A stretch of DNA of 64,000 nt from Balneola sp. (lineage in GTDB: Bacteria > Bacteroidota > Rhodothermia > Balneolales > Balneolaceae): positions 62,001 to 126,000 of the forward strand of contig RHLJ01000001.1 in assembly GCA_003712055.1 (NCBI GenBank), given 5' to 3'. The position numbers and the translations under genes are program-made. Position 1 is the first letter of the stretch. Every line of letters begins with the position of its first letter. Shown one piece after another: positions 35,563-43,962 of this stretch. The notes beneath the pieces are model-generated. The model did not search any database. It worked only from the letters and a program-made list of their open reading frames with translations, and was not told where the DNA came from.

Positions 35563-36078
35563 ATGATCAAAATAGGGCTTATTTCGGATACACATAATTA
35601 CCTGGACCCTCAGGTATTCGATTACTTTAAAGATTGCGATGAAATATGGCATGCAGGAGATTTTGGCACTATTGAGATAGCTGACAAATTGAAGCAAATA
35701 GCTCCTGTATTAGGTGTGTATGGGAATATTGACGGGAAAGACATCAGAGATGAATATCCGCTCCATCAACGATTTGAAAGAAACGGCATAGACTTTTGGA
35801 TGACTCATATTGGAGGAATTCCTGGAAGATATTGCATTCCAATTCGAAAGGAGATAGAAGAGAAAACACCGGATGTCTTTATTTGTGGGCATTCGCACAT
35901 TTTGAAAATAGCAAGAGATCAAAGCTTAAATAAAATGTTGTATATAAACCCTGGGGCAGCAGGCAAGCAAGGTTTTCAGGAATACAGAACTTTAATTCGA
36001 TTCAATATTGGAGATGGAAACATATCCGATGTAGAAGTAATTAATCTGGGCAGGCAAGGAGTTGCTCAGACTTCATAG
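35563..36078 (+). CDS. YfcE/MJ0936-type metallophosphodiesterase
   Basis: Small dimetal phosphodiesterase, 171 aa, cytoplasmic. Metal motifs are GLISDTHNYLD, IWHAGDFG, VYGNIDGKDIRDE, ICGHSHILKIARD and the late INPGAAGKQGFQ. Natural substrate unknown for the family. The gene's end overlaps the convergent desaturase gene by 13 bp. Start ATG at 35563. Confidence 0.9.
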   Translation: MIKIGLISDTHNYLDPQVFDYFKDCDEIWHAGDFGTIEIADKLKQIAPVLGVYGNIDGKDIRDEYPLHQRFERNGIDFWMTHIGGIPGRYCIPIRKEIEEKTPDVFICGHSHILKIARDQSLNKMLYINPGAAGKQGFQEYRTLIRFNIGDGNISDVEVINLGRQGVAQTS

Positions 36079-37538
36079 CGATCAATCAATTCTACTGCAT
36101 TAAATGCAGATTGCACAACTAAAGGAATTCCTCCTCCTGGGTGTGTTGAACCTCCAACGAAGTAAAGCTTATCAATGTGTCTGGATTTATTCCGAGGCCG
36201 CACAAATGCGGAAAATTTACTATTTGAAGAAGTACCATAAATACTTCCTTTATTGGATAGATACAGGTGATAAAAATCCTCAGGGGTAATGCTTTCCTGA
36301 ACTACAATCGCATCGGATAATCCATCAAGACCTCTTTGTTCAAGCCCTTGGATTACTTTTTTCGAGTAAGCCTGAACATGGTTTTCCCACGAGTAATATT
36401 CTGATAAATAGGGAGCATTAACAAGGACAAAAAGGTTTGAACCACCTTCAGGCGCATGAGCGGGATCTGAAAAAGAGGTATTAGCTATATAAATCGTAGG
36501 GTCGTCTGGCATCACCTTTTCTTTGAATATCTGATGGAATTCATGCTCATAATTCTTACTAAAGAAAATATTATGGTGAACCAGCTGATCATATTGTTTA
36601 TCTATTCCCAGAAGAAGTACAAAGCCTGAACAGGAGGGTTCAATTTTACTGGCTTTTTCCTTTTTCCTTTTTGGGAAATGATCATCTCCAATGAGATTAA
36701 GGATGGTTTCGGTGGAGTCGCTATTTGCGATGACTATATCCGAATGGAAATATTTTTCTTGTGACCGAACTCCTTTCGTTTGGCTTTTTTCAATTACTAT
36801 TTCTTCGACCGGCGAATTAAAGTGAAACTGAACTCCAAGTTTTAATGCCAGTTCTTCCAGAACAACAGTAAGGCGATACATTCCTCCTTTTATATAATAG
36901 CCACCTTGATTAAGCTCTACATGTGGTATAACATTTAATGTAGCCGGAGCCTGGAATGGAGAAGAACCGTTATAGGTGGTGAATCTCTTGAAGAACATCC
37001 GCAGATACTCTGATTGAAAAGCTTTATCTACTGATTTACTTACGGTAGTAAAAGCATCTATACCAAAAAAGGAGGGAACATTAAGATTTTTGACATCCGA
37101 AAAATCAAAGAGAGGATTTCTGATAAAAGCTGTGTCCGTTTTTGTGTAAAGTGTACTACAGTAATTCAAAAACGGAGGGTAGGCTTTAGCATCCTCAGGA
37201 GCAAACTTAGCTATTTCTCTTATGGTTGCTTCTTTGTCTTCAAAACAATCGAAACTGACTCCATCCTGATAATTGTACCTGCAAATAGGTTCTAAAGGAG
37301 TAAGATTAAGATGATCTGAAAGTCTTTCTCCCGTCAGCTCAAATAACTTTTCCAGAATATCCTTCATGGTAAGTAAGCTTGGACCAGTGTCAAAATGGAA
37401 GCCTTGTTTTTCAAAGATATTTAGCTTTCCACCAGCTCCACTGTTTTTTTCAAAAACAGATACCTGGTTTCCTTTTGCAGCGAGCAAGCACGCTGTTGCA
37501 AGTCCTCCAATTCCGGCACCGATTATAGAAACTCTCAT
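36066..37538 (-). CDS. CrtI-type phytoene desaturase/carotenoid oxidoreductase
   Basis: FAD-dependent carotenoid desaturase family, 490 aa. Dinucleotide motif SIIGAGIGGLATACLLAAKG at the N-terminus, FEKNSGAGGKLN, the substrate region FDTGPSLLTM, and the C-terminal FVGGSTHPGGGIPLVVQSA typical of CrtI/CrtN. It likely introduces double bonds or ends into a linear carotene; membrane-associated. No phytoene synthase (crtB) or other carotenoid genes are nearby, so the exact member (CrtI, CrtD or a related oxidase) is uncertain. Start ATG at 37538. Confidence 0.85.
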   Translation of the reverse strand: MRVSIIGAGIGGLATACLLAAKGNQVSVFEKNSGAGGKLNIFEKQGFHFDTGPSLLTMKDILEKLFELTGERLSDHLNLTPLEPICRYNYQDGVSFDCFEDKEATIREIAKFAPEDAKAYPPFLNYCSTLYTKTDTAFIRNPLFDFSDVKNLNVPSFFGIDAFTTVSKSVDKAFQSEYLRMFFKRFTTYNGSSPFQAPATLNVIPHVELNQGGYYIKGGMYRLTVVLEELALKLGVQFHFNSPVEEIVIEKSQTKGVRSQEKYFHSDIVIANSDSTETILNLIGDDHFPKRKKEKASKIEPSCSGFVLLLGIDKQYDQLVHHNIFFSKNYEHEFHQIFKEKVMPDDPTIYIANTSFSDPAHAPEGGSNLFVLVNAPYLSEYYSWENHVQAYSKKVIQGLEQRGLDGLSDAIVVQESITPEDFYHLYLSNKGSIYGTSSNSKFSAFVRPRNKSRHIDKLYFVGGSTHPGGGIPLVVQSAFNAVELIDRYEV

Positions 37539-37612
37539 TTTTTGAATTTGTGTGGTCTAATTGATTTGAGCTTGAAACAAGAAATGTTCTTTAAATGCTA
37601 AATAGTAATGAG

Positions 37613-37653
37613 GGTTATTAGTTATTGGCTATTGACTAAAATAACCAATAACC
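37613..37653. repeat. AT-rich inverted repeat, family B copy 1
   Basis: GGTTATTAGTTAT (37613-37625) and ATAACCAATAACC (37641-37653) are inverted repeats with one mismatch across 15 nt, in the 187-bp gap between divergent genes. A piece of it, TTATTAGTTATTGG, matches TTATTAGTCATTGG at 58102-58115 with one difference, so the two sites may belong to one family. Confidence 0.5.
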
Positions 37654-37725
37654 AAAGAGAGTCTGTTTAGGTGCTTTCCAACGTTTCTTATCTCAAACTC
37701 AAGGTAATTACTGTTATCTTGTATT

Positions 37726-38907
37726 ATGATCTCGGAGCTTTCCAACCCAAAAGTAATTCAATTCATTCAAGAACATCTCGATTCTGATCCTGTTGAACTG
37801 GTACTGAAGGCTAAAAACTACCCGGAAATACCTGTAAAGGCAGTTGCTGCACAAATAGCTTCAAGAAAGAAAATAGTATCCAAACTACCAGAATGGTATA
37901 GTAACCCCCAAATAATTTTTCCACCTAAGGAAAATCTTGAACAGGCTTCTTCTGAAAAAACAGCAAAGTTTAAATCAAGATGGGTATCAGGTAATAGTTT
38001 ACTGGATTTGACGGGGGGAAGCGGAGTAGATAGTTATTATTTAAGTCAACGTTTTTCGGATACAACCTATGTCGAGCCTGATTACCAACTATTTGAATTA
38101 GCCGAACATAATTTTAATACGCTTAATACATCTATTCTTTGCATCAATGATAGTGCGGAGTCTTTCCTGGAGTCACCTTCAAAGAAATACGATGTAATTT
38201 ATCTGGATCCTTCCCGACGAAACAATAAGAGCAAAAAAGTATTCGGAATAGAAGAATATCAACCTAATGCTATCGAGCTTTTTGACGTGTTGCTTAAAAA
38301 AGGAAAAACTCTTTTGATTAAAGCATCACCCATGCTTGATATAAAATCTACATTAGTAAAGATGCCAGGCACATCAAAAGTTCAAGTAGTAGCAGTAAGC
38401 AATGAAGTAAAAGAAATACTGTTCTTCATTGACAAAGGTTTTTCAGGCAAAACTCAAATTGAAGCCTGGAATTTAAACAAAGACAATGAAGAGCTTTTTT
38501 CTTTCACTCATGAAGATGAAATAAGATCAAAATCAAATTACCATGCTCCCCTTACATTCATTTATGAGCCAAATTCTTCTATAAGAAAAGCCGGAGCTTT
38601 CAATCTAATAGGCGAGAAATTTAAGTTATACAAACTCCATCCGAATACTCACCTCTATACCTCAGATGAAATAATTGAAGGCTTCCCAGGCAAAGTTTTT
38701 AGAATAAAAAACATCGTGAAGCCGAATAAAAAAGAGGTTCTTAAACTAGTGCCGGATAAAAAAATTAATGTGATTTCTAAGAACTACGCACTTGGAGCGA
38801 ACGAGCTAAAGAAAAATTACCAGATGAAAGACGGGGGAGAAGAGTTTTTGATTTTTTGTGAATGCATTCAGATTGGTAAGATCTGTATGCATTGCGAAAA
38901 GCTATAG
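37726..38907 (+). CDS. Class I SAM methyltransferase with THUMP-like domain
   Basis: Predicted AdoMet-dependent methyltransferase, 393 aa. The AdoMet loop is LLDLTGGSGVDSYYLS (about residues 89-104), the catalytic-type motif VIYLDPSRRNNKS stands where DPPY/DPSR occurs in base methyltransferases, and the C-terminal part (about 320-393) resembles the THUMP-like domain found at the end of such enzymes. Substrate unknown, probably RNA. It ends 6 bp into the convergent rlmD gene. Start ATG at 37726. Confidence 0.83.
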   Translation: MISELSNPKVIQFIQEHLDSDPVELVLKAKNYPEIPVKAVAAQIASRKKIVSKLPEWYSNPQIIFPPKENLEQASSEKTAKFKSRWVSGNSLLDLTGGSGVDSYYLSQRFSDTTYVEPDYQLFELAEHNFNTLNTSILCINDSAESFLESPSKKYDVIYLDPSRRNNKSKKVFGIEEYQPNAIELFDVLLKKGKTLLIKASPMLDIKSTLVKMPGTSKVQVVAVSNEVKEILFFIDKGFSGKTQIEAWNLNKDNEELFSFTHEDEIRSKSNYHAPLTFIYEPNSSIRKAGAFNLIGEKFKLYKLHPNTHLYTSDEIIEGFPGKVFRIKNIVKPNKKEVLKLVPDKKINVISKNYALGANELKKNYQMKDGGEEFLIFCECIQIGKICMHCEKL

Positions 38908-40314
38908 GTTGGTTTTGAGCTTAAGTTTGGCCACTGCTTCCACATGATAGGTTTGTGGAAACATATCTACAGGTTGGACTTCCAGGACATCATAGACTTC
39001 TGAAAGGATTTTTAAGTCGCGAGCCATGGTACTGCTATCACAACTCACGTACACTATTCGGGGTACTTTTAAGTCGCAAAGCCTGCTAACTACATCCGGA
39101 TGCATACCAGCTCTAGGAGGGTCAGTAATTAGTACGTCAGGAGCTCCGAACTCTGAGACTATTTCCTCGGTAAATACATCTTTCATATCTCCTTTAATAA
39201 AGGAAACATTCTCAACTTTATTTTCTTTCGCATTGAATCGAGCGTTTTCGACAGCTACTTCGACAAGCTCTATTCCAAGTACTTTACTGGCCTTTTTGCT
39301 CATGTACAGACTTAATGTTCCAACACCGCAATACAGATCATAGACAACATCTCCTTCTTGTAACTCAGCAAACTCAAGTGCTACATTATAAAGTTTTTCT
39401 GCTTGTGCTGTGTTTGTTTGAAAGAAAGCATTTGGATGAATCTTGAACTCGAAGTCACCAATTTTGTCTCTGATAAAACCCTGACCATGAATTACCCGCT
39501 CAATTCTTCCTATTGAAGTAGGAGAGGGAGTATCATTAATGTTATTAACAATAGTGGTGATTACCGGGAATTTCTCTAGCAGGGCATCAGAAAGAGCTTC
39601 TATGAGTTCCTGGTTGTGCTCAAAAGTAACCAGGTTAACCATGAAATCTTCGGTATAAAAGGAATTACGAATCATTACATGGCGAAGAAATCCTGTTTTT
39701 TGAAAAGTATTATATGGAGCTATTCCATTAGTGATACAGTAGCCTCTAATGAAGTCGAGGATTTCAAATGATTCCTTTTGTTGGAGATGACATTCATTAA
39801 GGTTTAGAATCTTATCGAATCTACCCGGAGCGTGTAAACCAGCAAAAAAACCAGAATCATCAACAAAATCGTCGCTTCTGATTTCTTCTTCTGTAAGCCA
39901 GCGCCTGTCACTCACACTGTATTCCATCTTATTGCGATAGTACAGTTCATTATCCGATTTAATTGCAGTATGAACGGGAGTATCAAGGTTGCCAATCCTT
40001 CGGATATGATCGGTTACTTGTTGGGTTTTATAATCGAGTTGTTTGGCATAGGGGACATGTTGCCAACTGCATCCTCCACAAACATTGGCATGAGAACAAA
40101 GTGGGGTGATTCTATCTGGGCTTGGATCAAGTATTTCAAGGAGCTTTGCTTCCCTAAAGTTTTTCTTTCTTTTTATGATCCGCGCTTTAACGAAATCACC
40201 GGGCATGGTTCCTGAAACGAATACAGCCATGCCGTCAATTTTTCCGATTCCTTTTCCTTTAAAAGCTGCCCCTTCAATCTTAAGGGTAATTTCCTCTCCC
40301 TTTTTTAAAGCCAT
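38902..40314 (-). CDS. rlmD: 23S rRNA (uracil-5-)-methyltransferase, RlmD/RumA type
   Basis: Makes m5U in 23S rRNA. N-terminal TRAM domain (LKIEGAAFKGKGIGKIDGMA), a [4Fe-4S] cysteine cluster (CSHANVCGGCSWQH), AdoMet motif VVYDLYCGVGTLSLY, DPPRAGMHPDVV, and the nucleophile Cys in IVYVSCDSSTMARDL. 470 aa, normal. RlmD versus RlmCD/RlmC cannot be settled by sight. Start ATG at 40314; the CNBD gene lies 3 bp upstream. Confidence 0.92.
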   Translation of the reverse strand: MALKKGEEITLKIEGAAFKGKGIGKIDGMAVFVSGTMPGDFVKARIIKRKKNFREAKLLEILDPSPDRITPLCSHANVCGGCSWQHVPYAKQLDYKTQQVTDHIRRIGNLDTPVHTAIKSDNELYYRNKMEYSVSDRRWLTEEEIRSDDFVDDSGFFAGLHAPGRFDKILNLNECHLQQKESFEILDFIRGYCITNGIAPYNTFQKTGFLRHVMIRNSFYTEDFMVNLVTFEHNQELIEALSDALLEKFPVITTIVNNINDTPSPTSIGRIERVIHGQGFIRDKIGDFEFKIHPNAFFQTNTAQAEKLYNVALEFAELQEGDVVYDLYCGVGTLSLYMSKKASKVLGIELVEVAVENARFNAKENKVENVSFIKGDMKDVFTEEIVSEFGAPDVLITDPPRAGMHPDVVSRLCDLKVPRIVYVSCDSSTMARDLKILSEVYDVLEVQPVDMFPQTYHVEAVAKLKLKTNL

Positions 40315-40317
40315 TAG

Positions 40318-40854
40318 TTATTCGTTAGGATCTTTCTGCTCGTAATAGGCTTCGAATTCAATTTTTACTGCTGTATGTGCGTCTGATAGTTCTTCAATTT
40401 TATTAGTAGCACGTTCCAGTTGCCTTAAAGCAATATTTGAGAGGGTTTGTAAGAACTTAACCGCTATTTGAGGATGGCGCTCCATTAATAGTTCGAAATC
40501 CGGTTTAAAAAATCCAAGAAGAGTACAATCAGTAATACATCTTGCGGAAGATTTTCTTCTCAAATTATATCCTATAGAAAGTGCTCCAAAACTATCAGAG
40601 GTTTCTAGCAAGAATCCTTCTTTAGACTCTTCGTTATCATCTAAATTAAAAGTAAGCTCTACCTGCCCATCTTCTATGAAATACATTCCTGTACCCGGAT
40701 CATTTCGATAGAAGACGTATTCACCCTCCTTATAACTTCTTCTGTGGCATAATTGCAAAAATTCAAAACGTTCAGCAGCAGAAAGATTTTTTATAAACTT
40801 TGAGTTGAATACTATTTTTGCCTGATTTGTTAAGCGCTTTAATTTTTGTTTCAT
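40318..40854 (-). CDS. Cyclic-nucleotide-binding-fold protein without DNA-binding domain
   Basis: 178-residue CNMP-domain protein; residues about 20-140 form the CRP-type beta roll (RSYKEGEYVFYRNDPGTGM, FIEDGQVELTF), followed by a C-terminal helix and no HTH. The phosphate-binding cassette departs from consensus: FGE is FGALSIGYN, with Arg/Lys in RRKSSARC. Loss of the cassette Glu suggests that it binds a different ligand or none. Located between the BamA-like gene and rlmD, same strand, with gaps of 14 and 3 bp. Confidence 0.82.
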   Translation of the reverse strand: MKQKLKRLTNQAKIVFNSKFIKNLSAAERFEFLQLCHRRSYKEGEYVFYRNDPGTGMYFIEDGQVELTFNLDDNEESKEGFLLETSDSFGALSIGYNLRRKSSARCITDCTLLGFFKPDFELLMERHPQIAVKFLQTLSNIALRQLERATNKIEELSDAHTAVKIEFEAYYEQKDPNE

Positions 40855-40868
40855 GCTATGACCTATAG

Positions 40869-43250
40869 TTAAAAGGAATGCCCGATTCCAAAACTAAAAT
40901 ACATTTTTCTATTGTTAAACCATCCTTCTTCAAGGTCGTGTGCCCGAAAAGCAAAATCAAATCTAACAACTAAATACTCCCAGTCTAATCTTACCCCCAA
41001 ACCGGAGCCTACTGCAATCTGCTTGTAAAATGAATCGAGCTTGAATTTTCCTTTTTCTAGTTCGGATTGATTGGAATTGTCACTGAAATCAGCAGTAGGG
41101 CGGTACCAAATATTTCCGGCATCAACAAACCAGGCTGCATGCCAGTTTGCTCCGAGTAGGTCTTGTATAAAAATTTGGCGAGCTTCGGTAAACGCTCCGA
41201 GTTTGATCTCTCCGCCATTAATGGTCACATTTTCCGGTGAAATTTCTCCTGGCCCAAGCTGGAAAGGAGCCCATCCCCGGATGTCATTACTTCCACCAGC
41301 AAAAAATCTTCTGTTTAATGGGATGGTGGTACTTTTTCCGTAGGGATGAGCGAAACCTCCGAAAAGTCGCCAGGAGAATACTGAACTAGGAGAGAGGGTG
41401 TAATACTTTCGATAGTCTGCAGTCAACTTTACGAAACGGCTATATTGTAAGCTGTTATTACTTAGTCCAAACAAAGAAGGTAGTTCTTCTTCTACAGTTC
41501 CCGGGGTAATAATGAAGCGATCTAAAGCATAGGGGATATTTCCACCTGCAGAGATTGAGTATTCGCTGTAGTACCCAAAATTTCTTTTAATCAAATCTGT
41601 GTTCTGACTTCGAAAGCTATATCTGATAATTGATGATACTTGTGGCTCGAAATCCTCAAGTATCCGAATATATTCGAGTGAGTTTTCTCCGAATTCATCG
41701 ATAAGATTCTGTGTGAATTCTTCTGAAGGATTGGTATCTACTATATCCAGTTCGATCAAATCAAGAAAGGACGAGTACCGATTATTATGTTGAACCTCAT
41801 ATCGGTAGTTGAAACGTACATCTGAGTTAATATCAAAGTACAATTGGTCGGATCTGCTATACGACAATGTATATCTCGATAATGCACTTGTGAAATAACG
41901 AGTGTTATCTAAAAACCGGAAAGGGAAAGCTAATCTTGGAAGCGTGTATTCACCACTAACCTCATAGCTTCTGAATAAAGAAGATTGAAGAGTATCGTCT
42001 GGTGCTATTTCTTCAAGGGTTCCTGAGCTAACAAATTCAAAGCTAGCATTTGCACCTATGTTCAATCGCTCAGCTTTACCGAATACATTGTTGTTTGAAT
42101 AGTCAATACCAAAACCAGTACCAAAGCCATAGCGCTTCATTCCAAAGAATTCTGTACTGATGCTGTGCTTTGTAATGGTCTCTAGATCAAAGTAAACAGG
42201 GATTTTCTCTTTCGAATAATCTGGCCGAACCCCATTTTTGTTTTGCCCAAACCTTCTGATATAAAGCATTCCCAAATTCTGGAATTCTTTTACTGTTTGT
42301 AAATATTGCTCTTCATTATAGATATCACCTGGCTTGAATAATATTTGATCGGAGAGCAAGGAGAAACGAGTATCTGAGCCAGGTTCTTTCTCGAGATATA
42401 CTTTGTTGGTGTCCAGGGCAATGGGCTCTCCCGAAAGAACTCGGGATTGAGAGTAGTTGTCAGGAGGGAATGGATCAGCAAGTTTGATTTCCAAATCTCC
42501 AAAGCGATATACACTTCCGGGTGAAACACTAAACAATACATTTAAATTTAGTGCATCTACTGAATCTCTCATCACAAATGCGATGACAGAATCTCTATCA
42601 ATGGATGCATAGCCGTTATTTTTCAAAAAATTCAAAATACGTAACTGCTCATCCTTTAAATCTTGAGAATTATATTGTCTATTTACCTGGTAAGTAGAAT
42701 CATTAATGCCTTGCCTTGTCATGGGGCTTTGAATAAAGAATCTTCTTTTAAGCTCTGGATCATCGAAATTTGGAAAACCTGAATAGGAGAGAGTTTGTAT
42801 TTGTGAGGGTTCGTTTTCCTCGATAAGAAAGGAAACTTCAATTCTATTGGCCCTGAATTCAACGATTGTGGTATCCACCTGAACGTTTAGAAAGCCCAGA
42901 GACTCATAATAAAGCCTGATTCTCTCCATATCATTGGTAACCGTTTGACGATCCAGGTATGCAGGTTCCTCTCCGAAACGACCGTTACTTATTTGCCAGA
43001 AATAATGCCAAGGGGTAAATCTTGGAATTCCTAAAAATTCTCTGTTTGTCCTTGTTCTGATTAGGTTCTCAAGGGCTTTGTTTTTCACGAATTTATTTCC
43101 TGAGAAACGAACTCTACGTACAACATCATCTATACTTGAAGAGTCGGGGGAAGTAGTTTGAGAAAAAACAGGAGACAAAAACCCACTTTGAAGCACCATA
43201 AAAAGTGCTAGCGCAAAGATTAGCAGTAATGGGCGGGTTCGAGTTTTCAA
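40869..43250 (-). CDS. BamA/TamA-family outer-membrane assembly protein
   Basis: 793-residue outer-membrane protein: N-terminal signal (hydrophobic stretch LLLIFALALFMVLQSGFL), several POTRA domains (about 45-380; VRRVRFSGNKFVKNKALENL, IQTLSYSGFPNFDD) and a C-terminal 16-strand barrel (about 400-793) ending in Phe (FGIGHSF). The barrel-lid motif reads GGSNDIRGW near residue 650. It could be BamA itself or the TamA/TamL-like paralogue; the lone POTRA pattern and gene context favour the latter. Start is TTG at 43250, giving an intact signal peptide. Confidence 0.85.
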   Translation of the reverse strand: MKTRTRPLLLIFALALFMVLQSGFLSPVFSQTTSPDSSSIDDVVRRVRFSGNKFVKNKALENLIRTRTNREFLGIPRFTPWHYFWQISNGRFGEEPAYLDRQTVTNDMERIRLYYESLGFLNVQVDTTIVEFRANRIEVSFLIEENEPSQIQTLSYSGFPNFDDPELKRRFFIQSPMTRQGINDSTYQVNRQYNSQDLKDEQLRILNFLKNNGYASIDRDSVIAFVMRDSVDALNLNVLFSVSPGSVYRFGDLEIKLADPFPPDNYSQSRVLSGEPIALDTNKVYLEKEPGSDTRFSLLSDQILFKPGDIYNEEQYLQTVKEFQNLGMLYIRRFGQNKNGVRPDYSKEKIPVYFDLETITKHSISTEFFGMKRYGFGTGFGIDYSNNNVFGKAERLNIGANASFEFVSSGTLEEIAPDDTLQSSLFRSYEVSGEYTLPRLAFPFRFLDNTRYFTSALSRYTLSYSRSDQLYFDINSDVRFNYRYEVQHNNRYSSFLDLIELDIVDTNPSEEFTQNLIDEFGENSLEYIRILEDFEPQVSSIIRYSFRSQNTDLIKRNFGYYSEYSISAGGNIPYALDRFIITPGTVEEELPSLFGLSNNSLQYSRFVKLTADYRKYYTLSPSSVFSWRLFGGFAHPYGKSTTIPLNRRFFAGGSNDIRGWAPFQLGPGEISPENVTINGGEIKLGAFTEARQIFIQDLLGANWHAAWFVDAGNIWYRPTADFSDNSNQSELEKGKFKLDSFYKQIAVGSGLGVRLDWEYLVVRFDFAFRAHDLEEGWFNNRKMYFSFGIGHSF

Positions 43251-43255
43251 AGAAA

Positions 43256-43287
43256 AAAATAAAGACCGCGTAACATGCGGCCTTTTT
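43256..43287 (-). terminator. Rho-independent terminator after the DUF2795 gene
   Basis: AAAGACCGC (43261-43269) pairs with GCGGCCTTT (43277-43285) with one A-C mismatch across a 7-nt loop; on the minus strand a T-rich run follows. It ends the DUF2795 transcript 24 bp after its stop, just upstream of the BamA-like start. Confidence 0.75.
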
Positions 43288-43310
43288 AAAAATTGTTAAG
43301 GAGCGCAGTT

Positions 43311-43565
43311 TTATACGTCGTCGTAATCAAACCCTTCATCTTCTTCGTTGTGGAAGAAGTCTTCTTTTCTGATATAGTCGGGCCAGATATCTTCAATACC
43401 TTCGTATATAGTGTCCTCGCCTTCGTCAATTTCTTCTAGTTCCTCGAGATTAACAATCACCTGGCTGGGAAGTCCATTTCGCTCAGCCCACTCTATTAAT
43501 TCGTCTCTACTTGCAGGAAATGGTGCTTCGTCTAAAGCAGCAGCTAGTTCAACTGTCCAAATCAT
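43311..43565 (-). CDS. DUF2795 small acidic protein
   Basis: 84 residues, strongly acidic. The first 45 residues match DUF2795 (ELAAALDEAPFPASRDELIE, WAERNGLPSQVIVNLEEL), a short helical fold of unknown function; the tail is rich in Asp and Glu (FFHNEEDEGFDYDDV). It has its own terminator. Start ATG at 43565. Divergent from tatA across a 164-bp gap with no clear element apart from a near-consensus -7 box. Confidence 0.85.
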   Translation of the reverse strand: MIWTVELAAALDEAPFPASRDELIEWAERNGLPSQVIVNLEELEEIDEGEDTIYEGIEDIWPDYIRKEDFFHNEEDEGFDYDDV

Positions 43566-43683
43566 ACGTTTAGCTTTGTTTTAAAATTTGTAGCAATCTT
43601 CGATTACATTAAACATGGGAGCGCGGTAAAATTCAAGTATTCAATAAATTTTTTTTGCGCTCAAATCGTGCCGAAAATATTGT

Positions 43684-43691
43684 TATCTTCG
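43684..43691 (+). promoter_or_regulatory. Near-consensus -7 box upstream of tatA
   Basis: TATCTTCG differs from TAnnTTTG at one position and lies 38 bp before the tatA ATG. A TTTG-type -33 is too far away to count. Confidence 0.3.
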
Positions 43692-43729
43692 CACAAATAC
43701 ATCAACTAAAATCCATATAGGATTATTTT

Positions 43730-43948
43730 ATGTTCAATGCACTTGGAGCTACCGAAATTATTATCATTCTGGCTGTTGTACTCGTTCTTTTTGGTGCGAA
43801 ACGCATTCCTGAGTTTGCCCGAGGTTTAGGTCAGGGAATTAAGGAATTCAGACAGGCGTCTAAAGACATCAAAAGGGAAATAGAAGAGAGTTCTAGAGAT
43901 ATTGATTCCGCAGTTAATCAAGACGACTCCAAAAACACTACTAAATAG
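43730..43948 (+). CDS. tatA: Sec-independent translocase subunit TatA/E
   Basis: 72-residue Tat component: one N-terminal membrane helix ([21 protein letters not shown]), the conserved FGxxxxPE hinge, then an amphipathic helix ([20 protein letters not shown]) and an acidic tail. No tatC nearby. It is the first gene of a plus-strand series, 14 bp before gatA. Start ATG at 43730. Confidence 0.93.
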   Translation: MFNALGATEIIIILAVVLVLFGAKRIPEFARGLGQGIKEFRQASKDIKREIEESSRDIDSAVNQDDSKNTTK

Positions 43949-43962
43949 CTGTAGAGGACGAT

